In this document: positions 16,760 to 24,641 of the stretch, piece by piece
How the letters are laid out: each line of letters starts with the position of its first letter
Numbering within the stretch: position 1 is the first letter of the stretch
Source of the DNA: DASYRM01 sp035646375
Lineage (GTDB): Bacteria > Acidobacteriota > Vicinamibacteria > Vicinamibacterales > UBA2999
Assembly (NCBI GenBank): GCA_035646375.1
Contig: DASRPM010000216.1
Coordinates: forward strand, 1-39,413
Direction: 5' to 3'
DNA: 39,413 bases
Notes under the pieces: model-generated
The model's database searches: none
Seen by the model: the letters and a program-made list of their open reading frames with translations, nothing else
Told to the model about the DNA's origin: nothing
Translations under genes and position numbers: made by a program

Positions 16760-17568
16760 TGCCGCACGGCACGATCGAGGACCACGCGCGCCGCGCCATC
16801 GACGGCGACCGCGAGGCCCTCGACGCGCTCGTCCGGGCGCTCCAGCGAGACGTCTACGGCCTGGCGCTGCGCATGCTGTGGAACCGGGCGGACGCCGAGG
16901 ACGCGACGCAGGAGATCTTTGTGCGCGTCGTCACACGCCTGTCTCAGTTCGACTTCCGCAGCCGCCTGAAGACGTGGGTGTATCGCGTGGCCGTCAACTA
17001 CATCCTCGACGTCAAGAAGAGTCCGATGGAGCGCCTGCACCTGACGTTCGACCGCTTCGCGGACGATCTGAGCGACGGCGTCTCCGACTCCGGCCCGGCC
17101 GAGACCGAACGGTCGGTGCTGATCGAGGAGGTGAAGGTCGGCTGCACGCTCGGCATGCTGCAGTGTCTCGACCGGGCGCACCGCCTAGCCTACATCTTCG
17201 GCGAGATCCTGGAGATGCCAGGGCCCGAGGCGGCGGAGGCGCTGGACATACGGCCCGATGTCTTCCGGAAGCGGCTGCAGCGCGCCCGCGACGAGGTGGC
17301 GCGGTTCACCCGTGCGCATTGCGGGCTCGTGTCGGACGCCGCCGCCTGCCGCTGTCACCGCCGCGTGCCGGCGGCGCTGCAGCGCGGTCGCGCGCGCGCC
17401 GACGCCATCGACTTCGCCACCGCGCCGGTGTCGTTCGACGAGGCACGCGCGCTCGTCCGCCAGGTCGAGGACGCCCGGCGCGCCCTCGCGGTCCACCGCA
17501 GCAGTCGTCCGCGCGATTCTGCGGTGGATTTCGTCCGGCGTCTGGCCGATACGTTCGGTCAACCGTAG
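16759..17568 (+). CDS. ECF sigma factor with Cys-rich C-terminal extension
   Basis: The 269-residue protein carries sigma region 2 (about 25-80, DAEDATQEIFVRVV and SRLKTWVYRVAVNYILD) and region 4 (about 132-185, CLDRAHRLAYIFGEI, then a helix-turn-helix ending FRKRLQRARDEVARF). It continues about 85 residues past region 4, starting with HCGLVSDAAACRCHRR. Similar CGLV...CRC extensions occur in one ECF group, where they may bind metal or act as a built-in regulator. No anti-sigma gene is adjacent. Translation is coupled to the SRPBCC gene. It likely directs its own operon or a stress regulon, which is inference. Confidence 0.9.
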   Translation: MPHGTIEDHARRAIDGDREALDALVRALQRDVYGLALRMLWNRADAEDATQEIFVRVVTRLSQFDFRSRLKTWVYRVAVNYILDVKKSPMERLHLTFDRFADDLSDGVSDSGPAETERSVLIEEVKVGCTLGMLQCLDRAHRLAYIFGEILEMPGPEAAEALDIRPDVFRKRLQRARDEVARFTRAHCGLVSDAAACRCHRRVPAALQRGRARADAIDFATAPVSFDEARALVRQVEDARRALAVHRSSRPRDSAVDFVRRLADTFGQP

Positions 17569-17625
17569 TCCGGCGGCGTGCTAGTGTGAACATCCTCCGG
17601 CCGGGTTACGTCGGAAGAAACTGAG

Positions 17626-17656
17626 GCCGGTCTGCAGACCGGCGGCTACGTAGAGG
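17626..17656. repeat. Intergenic palindrome with TACGTAGAGG linker
   Basis: GCCGGTCTGCAGACCGGC is an 18-bp perfect palindrome, followed by GGCTACGTAGAGG. It lies in the 101-bp gap between the sigma factor and SPFH genes. The ten bases TACGTAGAGG recur exactly at 38140-38149. The GAGGAG inside its right flank could also serve as the ribosome site of the next gene (11-nt spacing). Confidence 0.65.
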
Positions 17657-17669
17657 AGAGCGACAGACG

Positions 17670-18752
17670 ATGGGCATCATGGACTTCATCAAGGGCGAGC
17701 TGCTCGAGGTCATCGAGTGGACCGACGACTCCCGCGACACGCTGTCGTGGCGGTTTCCCGACGAAGACAAGGCGATCAAGAACGGCGCACAGCTCATCGT
17801 CCGCGAGTCGCAGGTGGCGCAGTTCGTCTACCTGGGCGAGTTCGGGGACACGTTCGGCCCCGGCAAGCACACGCTGACCACCGACAACATTCCGGTCCTC
17901 ACCAAGATCAAGTCGTGGCCGTTCGGCTTCAACTCGCCCTTCAAGGCCGACGTCTACTACGTCACCACGCGCCTCTTCACCGGCAACAAGTGGGGCACTT
18001 CCAACCCGGTGATGCTGCGCGACGACGACTTCGGCATGGTGCGGGTGCGCGCGTTCGGCACCTACGACTTCAAGGTCGTGGACACCAAGACCTTCCTGCG
18101 CGAAGTCGCGGGCTCCGACCACAACTTCCGGCTCGACGAGTTCAGCGACACGATGCGCTCACGAATCGTGAGCGTGTTCACGGACGCCATCGCGTCGGCC
18201 AAGGTGCCGGTGCTCGATGTGGCGTCCCGGTACAGCGAGCTCGGCGAAGCGCTCCTGCCGCTCATCAATCCGGCCGTCATGGCGAAATACGGCATCGAGA
18301 TCGGCAGCTTCATCGTGGAGAACGTCTCGGTGCCGCCGGAGGTCGAGGCCGCCATCGACAAGCGTTCGAGCATGGCGGCGATCGGCAACCTCAACGAGTT
18401 CGTGAAGTACCAGATGGGCAAGGGCTTCGAGAGCGGTGGCGGCGGCGGTGCCGCCGGCACCGCCGCCGAGCTCGCCATGGGCTTCGGCCTGGCGCAGCAG
18501 ATGATGAAGGACGGCTTTGCCGGGCACGCGGCGCCTACCATCGCCGTTCCGCCCATTCCAGGTCCCCTGCCGTCAGCGGCAGGCGCCGCGGGCACGCCCG
18601 AGCTCCTCAGCCCGGGCGAAGCCGCGCAGGCGCTCGGCGTCTCGGAAGCTGACGTGATGACGGTGCTCGAGTCCGGCGAGCTGAAGGGCAAGAAGATCGG
18701 CGCGACGTGGCGCATCACGCGCGCCGCGCTCACCTCGTACATGTCGGCCTGA
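17670..18752 (+). CDS. SPFH-domain protein fused to an excisionase-type HTH
   Basis: The 360-residue protein is YdjI/virion-core-like: MGIMDFIKGELLEVIEW, then an SPFH region (about 25-245) with FGPGKHTLTTDNIP and RVRAFGTYDFKV. A glycine/alanine-rich linker follows. The last 55 residues (ELLSPGEAAQALGVSEADV through KIGATWRITRAALTSYM) form a MerR/excisionase-type helix-turn-helix, a place where relatives often carry a zinc ribbon or GYF-like domain. In B. subtilis the SPFH protein YdjI links PspA to the membrane with YdjG and YdjH. There is no membrane helix of its own; the next gene probably supplies the anchor. Whether the HTH binds DNA is unproven. Confidence 0.88.
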   Translation: MGIMDFIKGELLEVIEWTDDSRDTLSWRFPDEDKAIKNGAQLIVRESQVAQFVYLGEFGDTFGPGKHTLTTDNIPVLTKIKSWPFGFNSPFKADVYYVTTRLFTGNKWGTSNPVMLRDDDFGMVRVRAFGTYDFKVVDTKTFLREVAGSDHNFRLDEFSDTMRSRIVSVFTDAIASAKVPVLDVASRYSELGEALLPLINPAVMAKYGIEIGSFIVENVSVPPEVEAAIDKRSSMAAIGNLNEFVKYQMGKGFESGGGGGAAGTAAELAMGFGLAQQMMKDGFAGHAAPTIAVPPIPGPLPSAAGAAGTPELLSPGEAAQALGVSEADVMTVLESGELKGKKIGATWRITRAALTSYMSA

Positions 18753-18753
18753 G

Positions 18754-19860
18754 TTGGACCAGGTCCTCACCGTCACCAAGCACGAGTGCCCGGCCTGCGG
18801 CGCGCAGGCCGAGTGGAGTCCGGGCAAGCAGAAGCTCGTGTGCCCGTTCTGCGGTACGGAGTCGCCGTACCAGATCGATCGGGACACCGGCAAGGTGGCC
18901 GAGCAGGATCTCGCACGCGCACTGCGCGAGCTGCCCGACGAAGCGCGCGGCTGGCACACCGAGCGGCGCAGCGTGCAGTGCCAGAGTTGCAAGGCGGTGA
19001 TGGTCTTCGACCCGGCGCGCGTCGGGCAGAACTGCGAGTTCTGCGGGTCGCCTGCACTGGTGGGTTACGAGGAGATCAAGGCGCCGATCAGCCCCGCCGG
19101 CGTACTGCCGTTCCGTGTCGACACCAGCACCGTCCGCGACAGCATCCGCCGCTGGTGGCGCAGCAAGTGGCTGGCGCCGGGCAAGCTGTGGCGCACGGCG
19201 CTCGTGGACACCGTCAAGAGCCTCTACATCCCCTACTGGACCTTCGACGCGCGGGTGCACTGCCCGTGGGACGCCGAGGCCGGGCACTACTACTACGTGC
19301 CGGTCACGACGACCAACGCCAAGGGCCAGCGCGTGACGCGCATGGAGCGGCGCGTGCGGTGGGAGCCGGCCTCCGGTGCCGTCGATCACTTCTTCGACGA
19401 CGAACCGGTGCCCGGCACGCAGGGGCTGCCGATGGACCTGCTGAAGCAGGTCGAGCCGTTTCCCACGCCGGAGGTCGTGCCCTACGACACCGCGTTCCTG
19501 TCGGGGCACGTCGTCGAGCACTACCGCGTCGTGCTCTTCGACGCGGCGCAGCGGTCGATCGACCAGATGAACGCGGCGCTCCAGCAGCTCTGCGCCCAGC
19601 AGATTCCCGGCGACACCTACCGCAACCTGCGCATCTTTCCTGAATTCTCCGGCCGCACGTTCAAGCACGTGCTCGTGCCGGTATGGCTGCTCTCCTACAC
19701 CTACGGCCCCAAGGCCTTTCAGGTGATCGTCAACGGCTATACCGGCCAGATCGCCGGGCGGTACCCGAAGAGCATCTGGAAGATCGTGCTGCTGGTGCTG
19801 CTGGCCGTCATCGCGGGCCTGATCTTCGTGCTGCTGAACGTCGACCAGGGCGGCTACTGA
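18754..19860 (+). CDS. YdjG-like zinc-ribbon membrane protein
   Basis: The 368-residue protein has two N-terminal zinc ribbons (C12/C15 with C30/C33, and C76/C79 with C94/C97), a large central domain with paired YIPYWTFDA and LVPVWLLSYTYG segments, and one C-terminal membrane helix (about 340-362). This architecture matches B. subtilis YdjG, the partner of an SPFH protein. It begins with TTG one base after the SPFH stop, with no clear Shine-Dalgarno, so translation is probably by coupling. It likely anchors the SPFH protein at the membrane (inference from the B. subtilis case). It is convergent with the histidine kinase, 10 bp between stops. Confidence 0.85.
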   Translation: MDQVLTVTKHECPACGAQAEWSPGKQKLVCPFCGTESPYQIDRDTGKVAEQDLARALRELPDEARGWHTERRSVQCQSCKAVMVFDPARVGQNCEFCGSPALVGYEEIKAPISPAGVLPFRVDTSTVRDSIRRWWRSKWLAPGKLWRTALVDTVKSLYIPYWTFDARVHCPWDAEAGHYYYVPVTTTNAKGQRVTRMERRVRWEPASGAVDHFFDDEPVPGTQGLPMDLLKQVEPFPTPEVVPYDTAFLSGHVVEHYRVVLFDAAQRSIDQMNAALQQLCAQQIPGDTYRNLRIFPEFSGRTFKHVLVPVWLLSYTYGPKAFQVIVNGYTGQIAGRYPKSIWKIVLLVLLAVIAGLIFVLLNVDQGGY

Positions 19861-19870
19861 CGCGCACCCG

Positions 19871-22138
19871 CTACCGCTCGACGCTGAACGACGCCAGCAG
19901 GGTCATCAGATCGGCGTAGTTGACCGGCTTCACGAGATGGCCGTCGAAGCCCGCCGCGCGCGTGCGCGTGCGGTCCTCGTCCTGCCCCCAACCGGTCAGC
20001 GCCAGCAGGATCACATGGCGGCCCCAGGGCTGCCGGCGAATACGGCGGCACACTTCGTAGCCGTCCATGCCCGGCAGCCCGATGTCGACCAGGGCGATTT
20101 CCGGCCGGTGTGTCTCCGCCGCGGCGTACGCCGACGGGCCGTCGTGCGCCGAGACGATGGTGTGGCCGTCGAGCTCGAGCAGCATCGCCAGCGATGCCGC
20201 TGCGTCGCGATTGTCGTCGACGACCAGTATCCGCCGCCGATCGATGGCGGCAGGCGCCACCGCGGGCGCGGGCGCCGCCGCGCGCGGCTCGACCACGATC
20301 GGCAGCCGGACGATGAACTCGCTGCCGCGTCCTGGCCCGGCGCTCCGTGCCTCGACGGAGCCACCGTGCATTTCCACCAGCCGCCGCACCAGCGTCAGGC
20401 CGATGCCGAGCCCGCCCTGCGCCCGTTCGCGCGACGTCTCGACCTGCGCGAACATCTCGAAGATGCCGTGCAGGCGATCGGCTGGGATGCCCGCGCCGGT
20501 ATCCGCCACGGTCACGACGACTTCGTTGGCCAGCTGCTCGACCCGCACGGTAATCGTCCCTCCCGGGTCGGTATATTTGTACGCGTTGTTGAGGAGGTTT
20601 CCGAACACCTGTCCGAGACGCACCGCGTCGGCACTGAGCTGAATCGGAACCGCCGGCACCACGACCGTGATCTCGTGGCCTTCCGCGTCGGCCAGCGGCC
20701 GCGATGCCTCCACGACCTGCTCGATCAGCGCGTTGAGATTGACGACGTCCGTCCGGAGCTCGAGGCGGTTGTGGGTGATACGGTTCAGATCGAGCAGATC
20801 GTCCACGAGGCGCACCATGTGGCGCAGCTGCCGTTCCATCGTGGTCACGGCGAGCTGCACGGTGCGCTCGTCGCCACCGGCGCGCTTCAACACCTCGAGC
20901 ATGTTGCCGAGCGGGGCCAGCGGATTGCGCAGCTCGTGGGCCAGCGTGGCGAGGAAGTCGTTCTTCTGCCGATCGGCGGTCGACAGGTCGGCCGCCAGTT
21001 TCCGCAGGTCGTCCTCCATGCGCTGGCGTTCGGCGTCGGCCTCGCGCTGGCGCGTCACGTCGCGCGCGATCTTCGACGCGGCCACGATCTGCCCGTCCTC
21101 GGCGGCGATCGGCGAAATGGTCAGCGACACCCAGATGCGCTGCCCGCCGCGGTGACGGCGTTCCGTCTCGAAATGGTCGACGCGCCGTCCGGCCTCGAGG
21201 CTGGCGATGATCTGCTCCTCCTCGGCGATGCGATCCGGCGGGATGATCAACGAGATGTGGCGGCCGATGGCCTCATCGGCGCTGTAGCCGAACACGCGCT
21301 CGGCTCCGGCGTTCCAGCTCTGGATGGTGCCGTCGAGCGACTTGCGGATGATGGCGTCGTCGGAGCTCTCGACAATCGACGCGAGCTGACGCGCGGCCAG
21401 CAGGCGGCTGGCTTCGTCCCGTTCCCACCGGCGCCGTTCGGAGATATCGCGGAAGATCAGCACGCTGCCGGACACCGAGCCGTCCTCGGACCGGATAGGC
21501 GACGCGCTGTCGTCGATCGCACGCTCGCTGCCGTCCTTGGCGATCAGCAGCGTGTGGTTGGCCAGCCCCACGGCTATCCCTTCCCGCAGCGCCCGGAGCG
21601 CGGGATTCGGGACGGGCTGGCGGCTGTCCTCGTTGACGATGCGAAACACCGTCTCGAGCGGCTGGTCGGCCGCGTCGACAACGGTCCAGCCGGTCAGCGA
21701 TTCCGCCGCGGCGTTCAACGAGGTGACGCACCCGTCGTTGTCAGTGGTAATCACCGCGTCGCCGATGCTGGCCAGCGTCACCCGCATCAACTCGCCTCGC
21801 TCGGCGGCGCGCTCCCGCGCGGCGCGCATCGCCTCGCCGATCGCGATGATCAGCCCGCACGTGAACAGGTAGGCCGCGAGCCCGACGGCTTTCTCGGAGT
21901 CGAAGAAGAACAAGTTGCCGCGCGGAGCCATGAACAGGTAGTTACACGCGAGATAGCCGACGACGGATGCCAGCAGCCCCGGACCGAACCCGCCCACCCA
22001 GACGCCAGCGGCCACCGCACCATAGAGCGTGACGAGCGGCAGCGTGTCGCCGAGAACCGGATCGAGCAGCCAGCGGAGCGTGATGACCCCGGCAAGGGCG
22101 AAGAGCGCGATCGCGTAGGCGAGGGCGCGACGGTGCAC
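19871..22138 (-). CDS. Hybrid sensor histidine kinase (DUF4118-PAS-PAS-HK-REC)
   Basis: The 755-residue inner-membrane kinase has an N-terminal DUF4118-like four-helix sensor (about 1-105), two PAS domains (about 115-235 and 250-365), a HisKA domain with FLATLAHELRNP (His401), an ATPase domain with N518 and DTGAGIP (546-552), and a C-terminal receiver with DD (641-642), Asp685 in LVDIGLPGMDGYE and Lys737. No output domain follows, so phosphate probably passes to another protein. The start is GTG, with a TCAACA-17-TATGCT promoter ending 6 nt upstream, so the mRNA is likely leaderless. The signal is unknown; DUF4118 sensors include KdpD. Confidence 0.92.
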   Translation of the reverse strand: MHRRALAYAIALFALAGVITLRWLLDPVLGDTLPLVTLYGAVAAGVWVGGFGPGLLASVVGYLACNYLFMAPRGNLFFFDSEKAVGLAAYLFTCGLIIAIGEAMRAARERAAERGELMRVTLASIGDAVITTDNDGCVTSLNAAAESLTGWTVVDAADQPLETVFRIVNEDSRQPVPNPALRALREGIAVGLANHTLLIAKDGSERAIDDSASPIRSEDGSVSGSVLIFRDISERRRWERDEASRLLAARQLASIVESSDDAIIRKSLDGTIQSWNAGAERVFGYSADEAIGRHISLIIPPDRIAEEEQIIASLEAGRRVDHFETERRHRGGQRIWVSLTISPIAAEDGQIVAASKIARDVTRQREADAERQRMEDDLRKLAADLSTADRQKNDFLATLAHELRNPLAPLGNMLEVLKRAGGDERTVQLAVTTMERQLRHMVRLVDDLLDLNRITHNRLELRTDVVNLNALIEQVVEASRPLADAEGHEITVVVPAVPIQLSADAVRLGQVFGNLLNNAYKYTDPGGTITVRVEQLANEVVVTVADTGAGIPADRLHGIFEMFAQVETSRERAQGGLGIGLTLVRRLVEMHGGSVEARSAGPGRGSEFIVRLPIVVEPRAAAPAPAVAPAAIDRRRILVVDDNRDAAASLAMLLELDGHTIVSAHDGPSAYAAAETHRPEIALVDIGLPGMDGYEVCRRIRRQPWGRHVILLALTGWGQDEDRTRTRAAGFDGHLVKPVNYADLMTLLASFSVER

Positions 22139-22144
22139 GCGGAC

Positions 22145-22173
22145 AGCATAGACCGTCCGGGGTTCGCTGTTGA
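22145..22173 (-). promoter_or_regulatory. Promoter of the hybrid histidine kinase
   Basis: On the minus strand TCAACA and TATGCT are 17 nt apart, and the -10 ends 6 nt before the GTG. Among the putative leaderless promoters this one has the best -35. Confidence 0.55.
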
Positions 22174-22204
22174 CCTGGACGCCCGGGGGGCTGTTGAGGG
22201 CTGT

Positions 22205-22819
22205 CTAGAACCGCACGCCCACGCCGGCCGCGAACCGGAGCCCATGGCCGTAAAAGTCCTCGTCCTGCGGCACGCCGTCACCGTCGATCGCCGGCGCCGG
22301 GTATTTCAGCAGCCGGTCTCCGGCCTCGACCCGGATGAACGTGCCCGAGGTGACGTCGACCTGGATGCCGCCGCCGATATCAAACGCCGGCAACGTCCGG
22401 CCGCCGGCCAGCGTGCAGGCAAGCGGCGGCGGAAAGATCAGGATGCAGGGGAATGGCTGCCCGGCGTCCTGCACGTCGAGAAAGCCCGCCCGGAACTTGG
22501 CGAACGGCCGCAGCACGCCGAAGCGCAGGCCGGCGGTGAGGCCGAACAGACCCTCCACGCGGCGCCGGCTGAACGCGACGGCGCTATCGGGATACTCGCC
22601 GGGAAAGACCGTGAGCTCCCCCTCGAACGTGAACAGATCGTCGGCGTGCCACGCCAGACGGCCGCCAACGCCGAAGTCGCTGCCCTCGAACTGCGGCAGG
22701 GCCCCGGCCGCGACGTGCACGGCGGCCTCGGCGCGCCGCGCCGGCTGCGCGGCGGCGGGCGCCAGCGATATCGACACGAGCACGACACAGGCGGCGGAGA
22801 TTCCGATCGCGTGACGCAT
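22205..22819 (-). CDS. Small outer-membrane beta-barrel-like protein
   Basis: The 204-residue protein has a signal peptide (about 1-24, cleavage near PAAAQP) and alternating beta-strand segments with aromatic residues, such as FTFEGELTVFPG and GLFGLTAGLRFGVLRPFAKFRAGFLDV. It ends in the strand LRFAAGVGVRF with a terminal Phe, as expected for proteins inserted by BamA. Size suggests an eight-stranded barrel. Cys125 and Cys134 (PCILIFPPPLAC) could form a loop disulphide. The stop is 66 bp upstream of the kinase start. Function is unknown. Confidence 0.7.
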   Translation of the reverse strand: MRHAIGISAACVVLVSISLAPAAAQPARRAEAAVHVAAGALPQFEGSDFGVGGRLAWHADDLFTFEGELTVFPGEYPDSAVAFSRRRVEGLFGLTAGLRFGVLRPFAKFRAGFLDVQDAGQPFPCILIFPPPLACTLAGGRTLPAFDIGGGIQVDVTSGTFIRVEAGDRLLKYPAPAIDGDGVPQDEDFYGHGLRFAAGVGVRF

Positions 22820-22827
22820 GGCCTCAG

Positions 22828-22833
22828 ATTTTA
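22828..22833 (-). promoter_or_regulatory. Candidate -10 (TAAAAT) for the beta-barrel gene
   Basis: On the minus strand TAAAAT ends 8 nt before the ATG at 22819, consistent with a transcript starting at or within a base or two of the start codon. Confidence 0.4.
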
Positions 22834-22881
22834 TCGTCGCGCCGCCGGGCGGACCGACTCAGCCGATGAGTCGGAGCACGA

Positions 22882-22887
22882 TATAGT
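22882..22887 (+). promoter_or_regulatory. Candidate -10 (TATAGT) for the MBL hydrolase gene
   Basis: TATAGT ends 7 nt before the GTG at 22895. This supports that GTG over the in-frame GTG at 22886, which overlaps the hexamer. Confidence 0.45.
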
Positions 22888-22894
22888 GACCGCT

Positions 22895-23839
22895 GTGAAG
22901 CGCCGGTACTTCATCGGGGCGGGCGCGCTGGCCGGCGCCGGTACGTGGGCGGGGCTGTCGGAAACATGGGCGGCCCGGTTCATCCGCGGCCGTTTCGAAG
23001 AGTTCGGCCGCGAGGTGCCCGCCGCGCCGCATCGGCCGTCCCTGGCCAGCTGGAAGGACAACGCGATCACGCTGGCATGGCTGGGACATGCCAGCGTTCT
23101 GATCAACTTCTACGGCGTGCGCATCCTGACCGACCCCGTCTTCTTCCGGCGCATCGGGGTAGACCTCGGCGTGGGCTCGCTCGGTCCGCTGCGCCTGGTC
23201 CAATGCGCGCTCTCGCCTGGCGAGCTGCCCGAGATCGACGTCGTGCTGGTGTCGCACGCCCACTTCGATCACCTGGACACGCCGTCGCTCGGCGCGGTGC
23301 CCGGCAAGCCGGTGGCGGTGATGGCGGTGGGCACGGCGGACCTGCTGCCACGGCAGCACTACTCGGCCGTGCACGAGCTCGCCTGGGGCCGCTCGCAGAC
23401 GATCGCCACACGCCACGGCGAAGTGGTCGTGAGCGCCATCGAGGTGAAGCACTGGGGGGCGCGCATCCGCCGCGACACCTGGCGGGGCTACGCGGGCTTC
23501 GTGCTGGAGCGCGAGGGCCGGAAGCTGCTCATCGGCGGCGACACCGCCATTACGGATGCGTTCAGGCGGCATCGCGCGCTCGGCCCGTTCGAAGCGGCGG
23601 TCATGCCGATTGGCGCCTACGACCCGTGGATCTGGAACCACTGCACGCCCGAGCAGGCCGTCGCGATGGCCGACGCCGCGGGCGCGCGGCTGCTCGTGCC
23701 GGTGCACCATCAGTCGTTCCAGCTCAGTCGCGAGCCGTTCATGGAGCCGATCGAGCGCGCGCAGGCAGCCCTGGCCAAGGAGCAGGGCCGGCTGGCCGTC
23801 CGTCAGGTTGGCGAAACCGTCGTCCTCGTCAACGGCTGA
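22895..23839 (+). CDS. Tat-exported MBL-fold hydrolase (NAPE-PLD/UlaG-like)
   Basis: The 314-residue protein begins KRRYFIGAGALAGAG, a twin-arginine-type signal, so it is probably exported folded. The metallo-beta-lactamase core has GHASVLI, SHAHFDHLD (H121, H123, D125, H126), GGDTAI and VPVHHQSF. Spacing and the WLGHAS and YDPWIW motifs match the group annotated as N-acyl-phosphatidylethanolamine phospholipase D-like or UlaG-like hydrolases. Substrate cannot be read from sequence. The GTG at 22895 is chosen for Tat-signal position and promoter spacing; 22886 would add three residues. It is divergent to the beta-barrel gene. Confidence 0.87.
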   Translation: MKRRYFIGAGALAGAGTWAGLSETWAARFIRGRFEEFGREVPAAPHRPSLASWKDNAITLAWLGHASVLINFYGVRILTDPVFFRRIGVDLGVGSLGPLRLVQCALSPGELPEIDVVLVSHAHFDHLDTPSLGAVPGKPVAVMAVGTADLLPRQHYSAVHELAWGRSQTIATRHGEVVVSAIEVKHWGARIRRDTWRGYAGFVLEREGRKLLIGGDTAITDAFRRHRALGPFEAAVMPIGAYDPWIWNHCTPEQAVAMADAAGARLLVPVHHQSFQLSREPFMEPIERAQAALAKEQGRLAVRQVGETVVLVNG

Positions 23840-23860
23840 CGCGCCCGGCCGGCTTGGAGC

Positions 23861-23866
23861 TAGAAT
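23861..23866 (+). promoter_or_regulatory. Candidate -10 (TAGAAT) for the cytochrome c gene
   Basis: TAGAAT lies 40 nt before the ATG at 23907, leaving a conventional leader that contains GAGGAG. A weak CTGACG is 19 nt upstream. Confidence 0.45.
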
Positions 23867-23906
23867 GCGCGCACACTCGGGTCCCGGCTTTCGCGAGGAG
23901 CGCGAC

Positions 23907-24629
23907 ATGGTCACGGCACATCGCATCCTGTGGGCGGCGGCTCTCTTGGTGGCCGTCCTGGCACACGCAGTTCTCACCGCGCAGACGCCCACGAAAACCG
24001 TCTGGGACGGCGCCTATACCGACGCACAGGCCGAGCGCGCGCAAGGGACCTTCAGCGCCAACTGCGCGCGGTGCCATACGCTGACGCTCGAGGGCGCCCG
24101 GCCGCTGGTAGGTCCGCAGTTCTGGCAGGCCAACACGCAGAAGACCGTCGGCGACCTGCTGAAGTTCGTCAGCGTCAACATGCCGAACGGCGTCACGGCG
24201 GGCTCGCTGTCTCCGTCGGCCTACAACGACCTGGTTGCGCTCATCCTGAAGTCGAACGGCTTCCCCGCCGGCACCTTCGAGGTGGCACCCGACACCGTGG
24301 CCAACATCCAGATCATCCCGAAGGATGGCCCCGGCGAGCTGCCAGCAAACACGCTCGCGCGCGTCGTGGGCTGCCTGGGGCCGAAGGCGGGTGCCGACTG
24401 GACGCTCACCAACGCCACGGCGCCGCAGCGCATCGAAAAGCCTGGCGCGGCTCCCGAGGACGCGACCAAGGCGCTCGGCGAGCGCACGATGCCGCTCAAG
24501 TTCGTGCTGGCCCGGCAGGACGCCAACGTCGGCAAGCGTGTGTCGGTCAGCGGCATCCTGATCGGCGCCGGCGGCGCCGACGGCATCAACGTGTCGATGG
24601 TGACACGCGTCGCCGACACCTGCCCGTAG
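23907..24629 (+). CDS. Exported cytochrome c with an extra C-terminal domain
   Basis: The 240-residue protein has a signal peptide (about 1-25) and a single haem-binding CARCH (53-57), with a possible axial Met in VNMPNG, so the first half is a class I cytochrome c for periplasmic electron transfer. From about residue 145 a second beta-rich domain follows, with VVGCLGPKAG, WTLTNAT and GKRVSVSGILIG, ending in ADTCP; the two Cys may pair. Similar OB-like domains occur on acidobacterial exported proteins. The ATG at 23907 has GAGGAG 6 nt upstream, which settles the start over an upstream in-frame ATG at 23864. No oxidoreductase partner is adjacent. Confidence 0.87.
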   Translation: MVTAHRILWAAALLVAVLAHAVLTAQTPTKTVWDGAYTDAQAERAQGTFSANCARCHTLTLEGARPLVGPQFWQANTQKTVGDLLKFVSVNMPNGVTAGSLSPSAYNDLVALILKSNGFPAGTFEVAPDTVANIQIIPKDGPGELPANTLARVVGCLGPKAGADWTLTNATAPQRIEKPGAAPEDATKALGERTMPLKFVLARQDANVGKRVSVSGILIGAGGADGINVSMVTRVADTCP

Positions 24630-24641
24630 CGCCCACCGTCG

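Noticed and set aside
19937..22880. Very long plus-strand open frame opposite the histidine kinase
   Set aside because: It is antisense to a clearly real kinase; its predicted product is Arg/His/Asp-rich low complexity with no domain. In GC-rich DNA the antisense frame stays open by codon bias.
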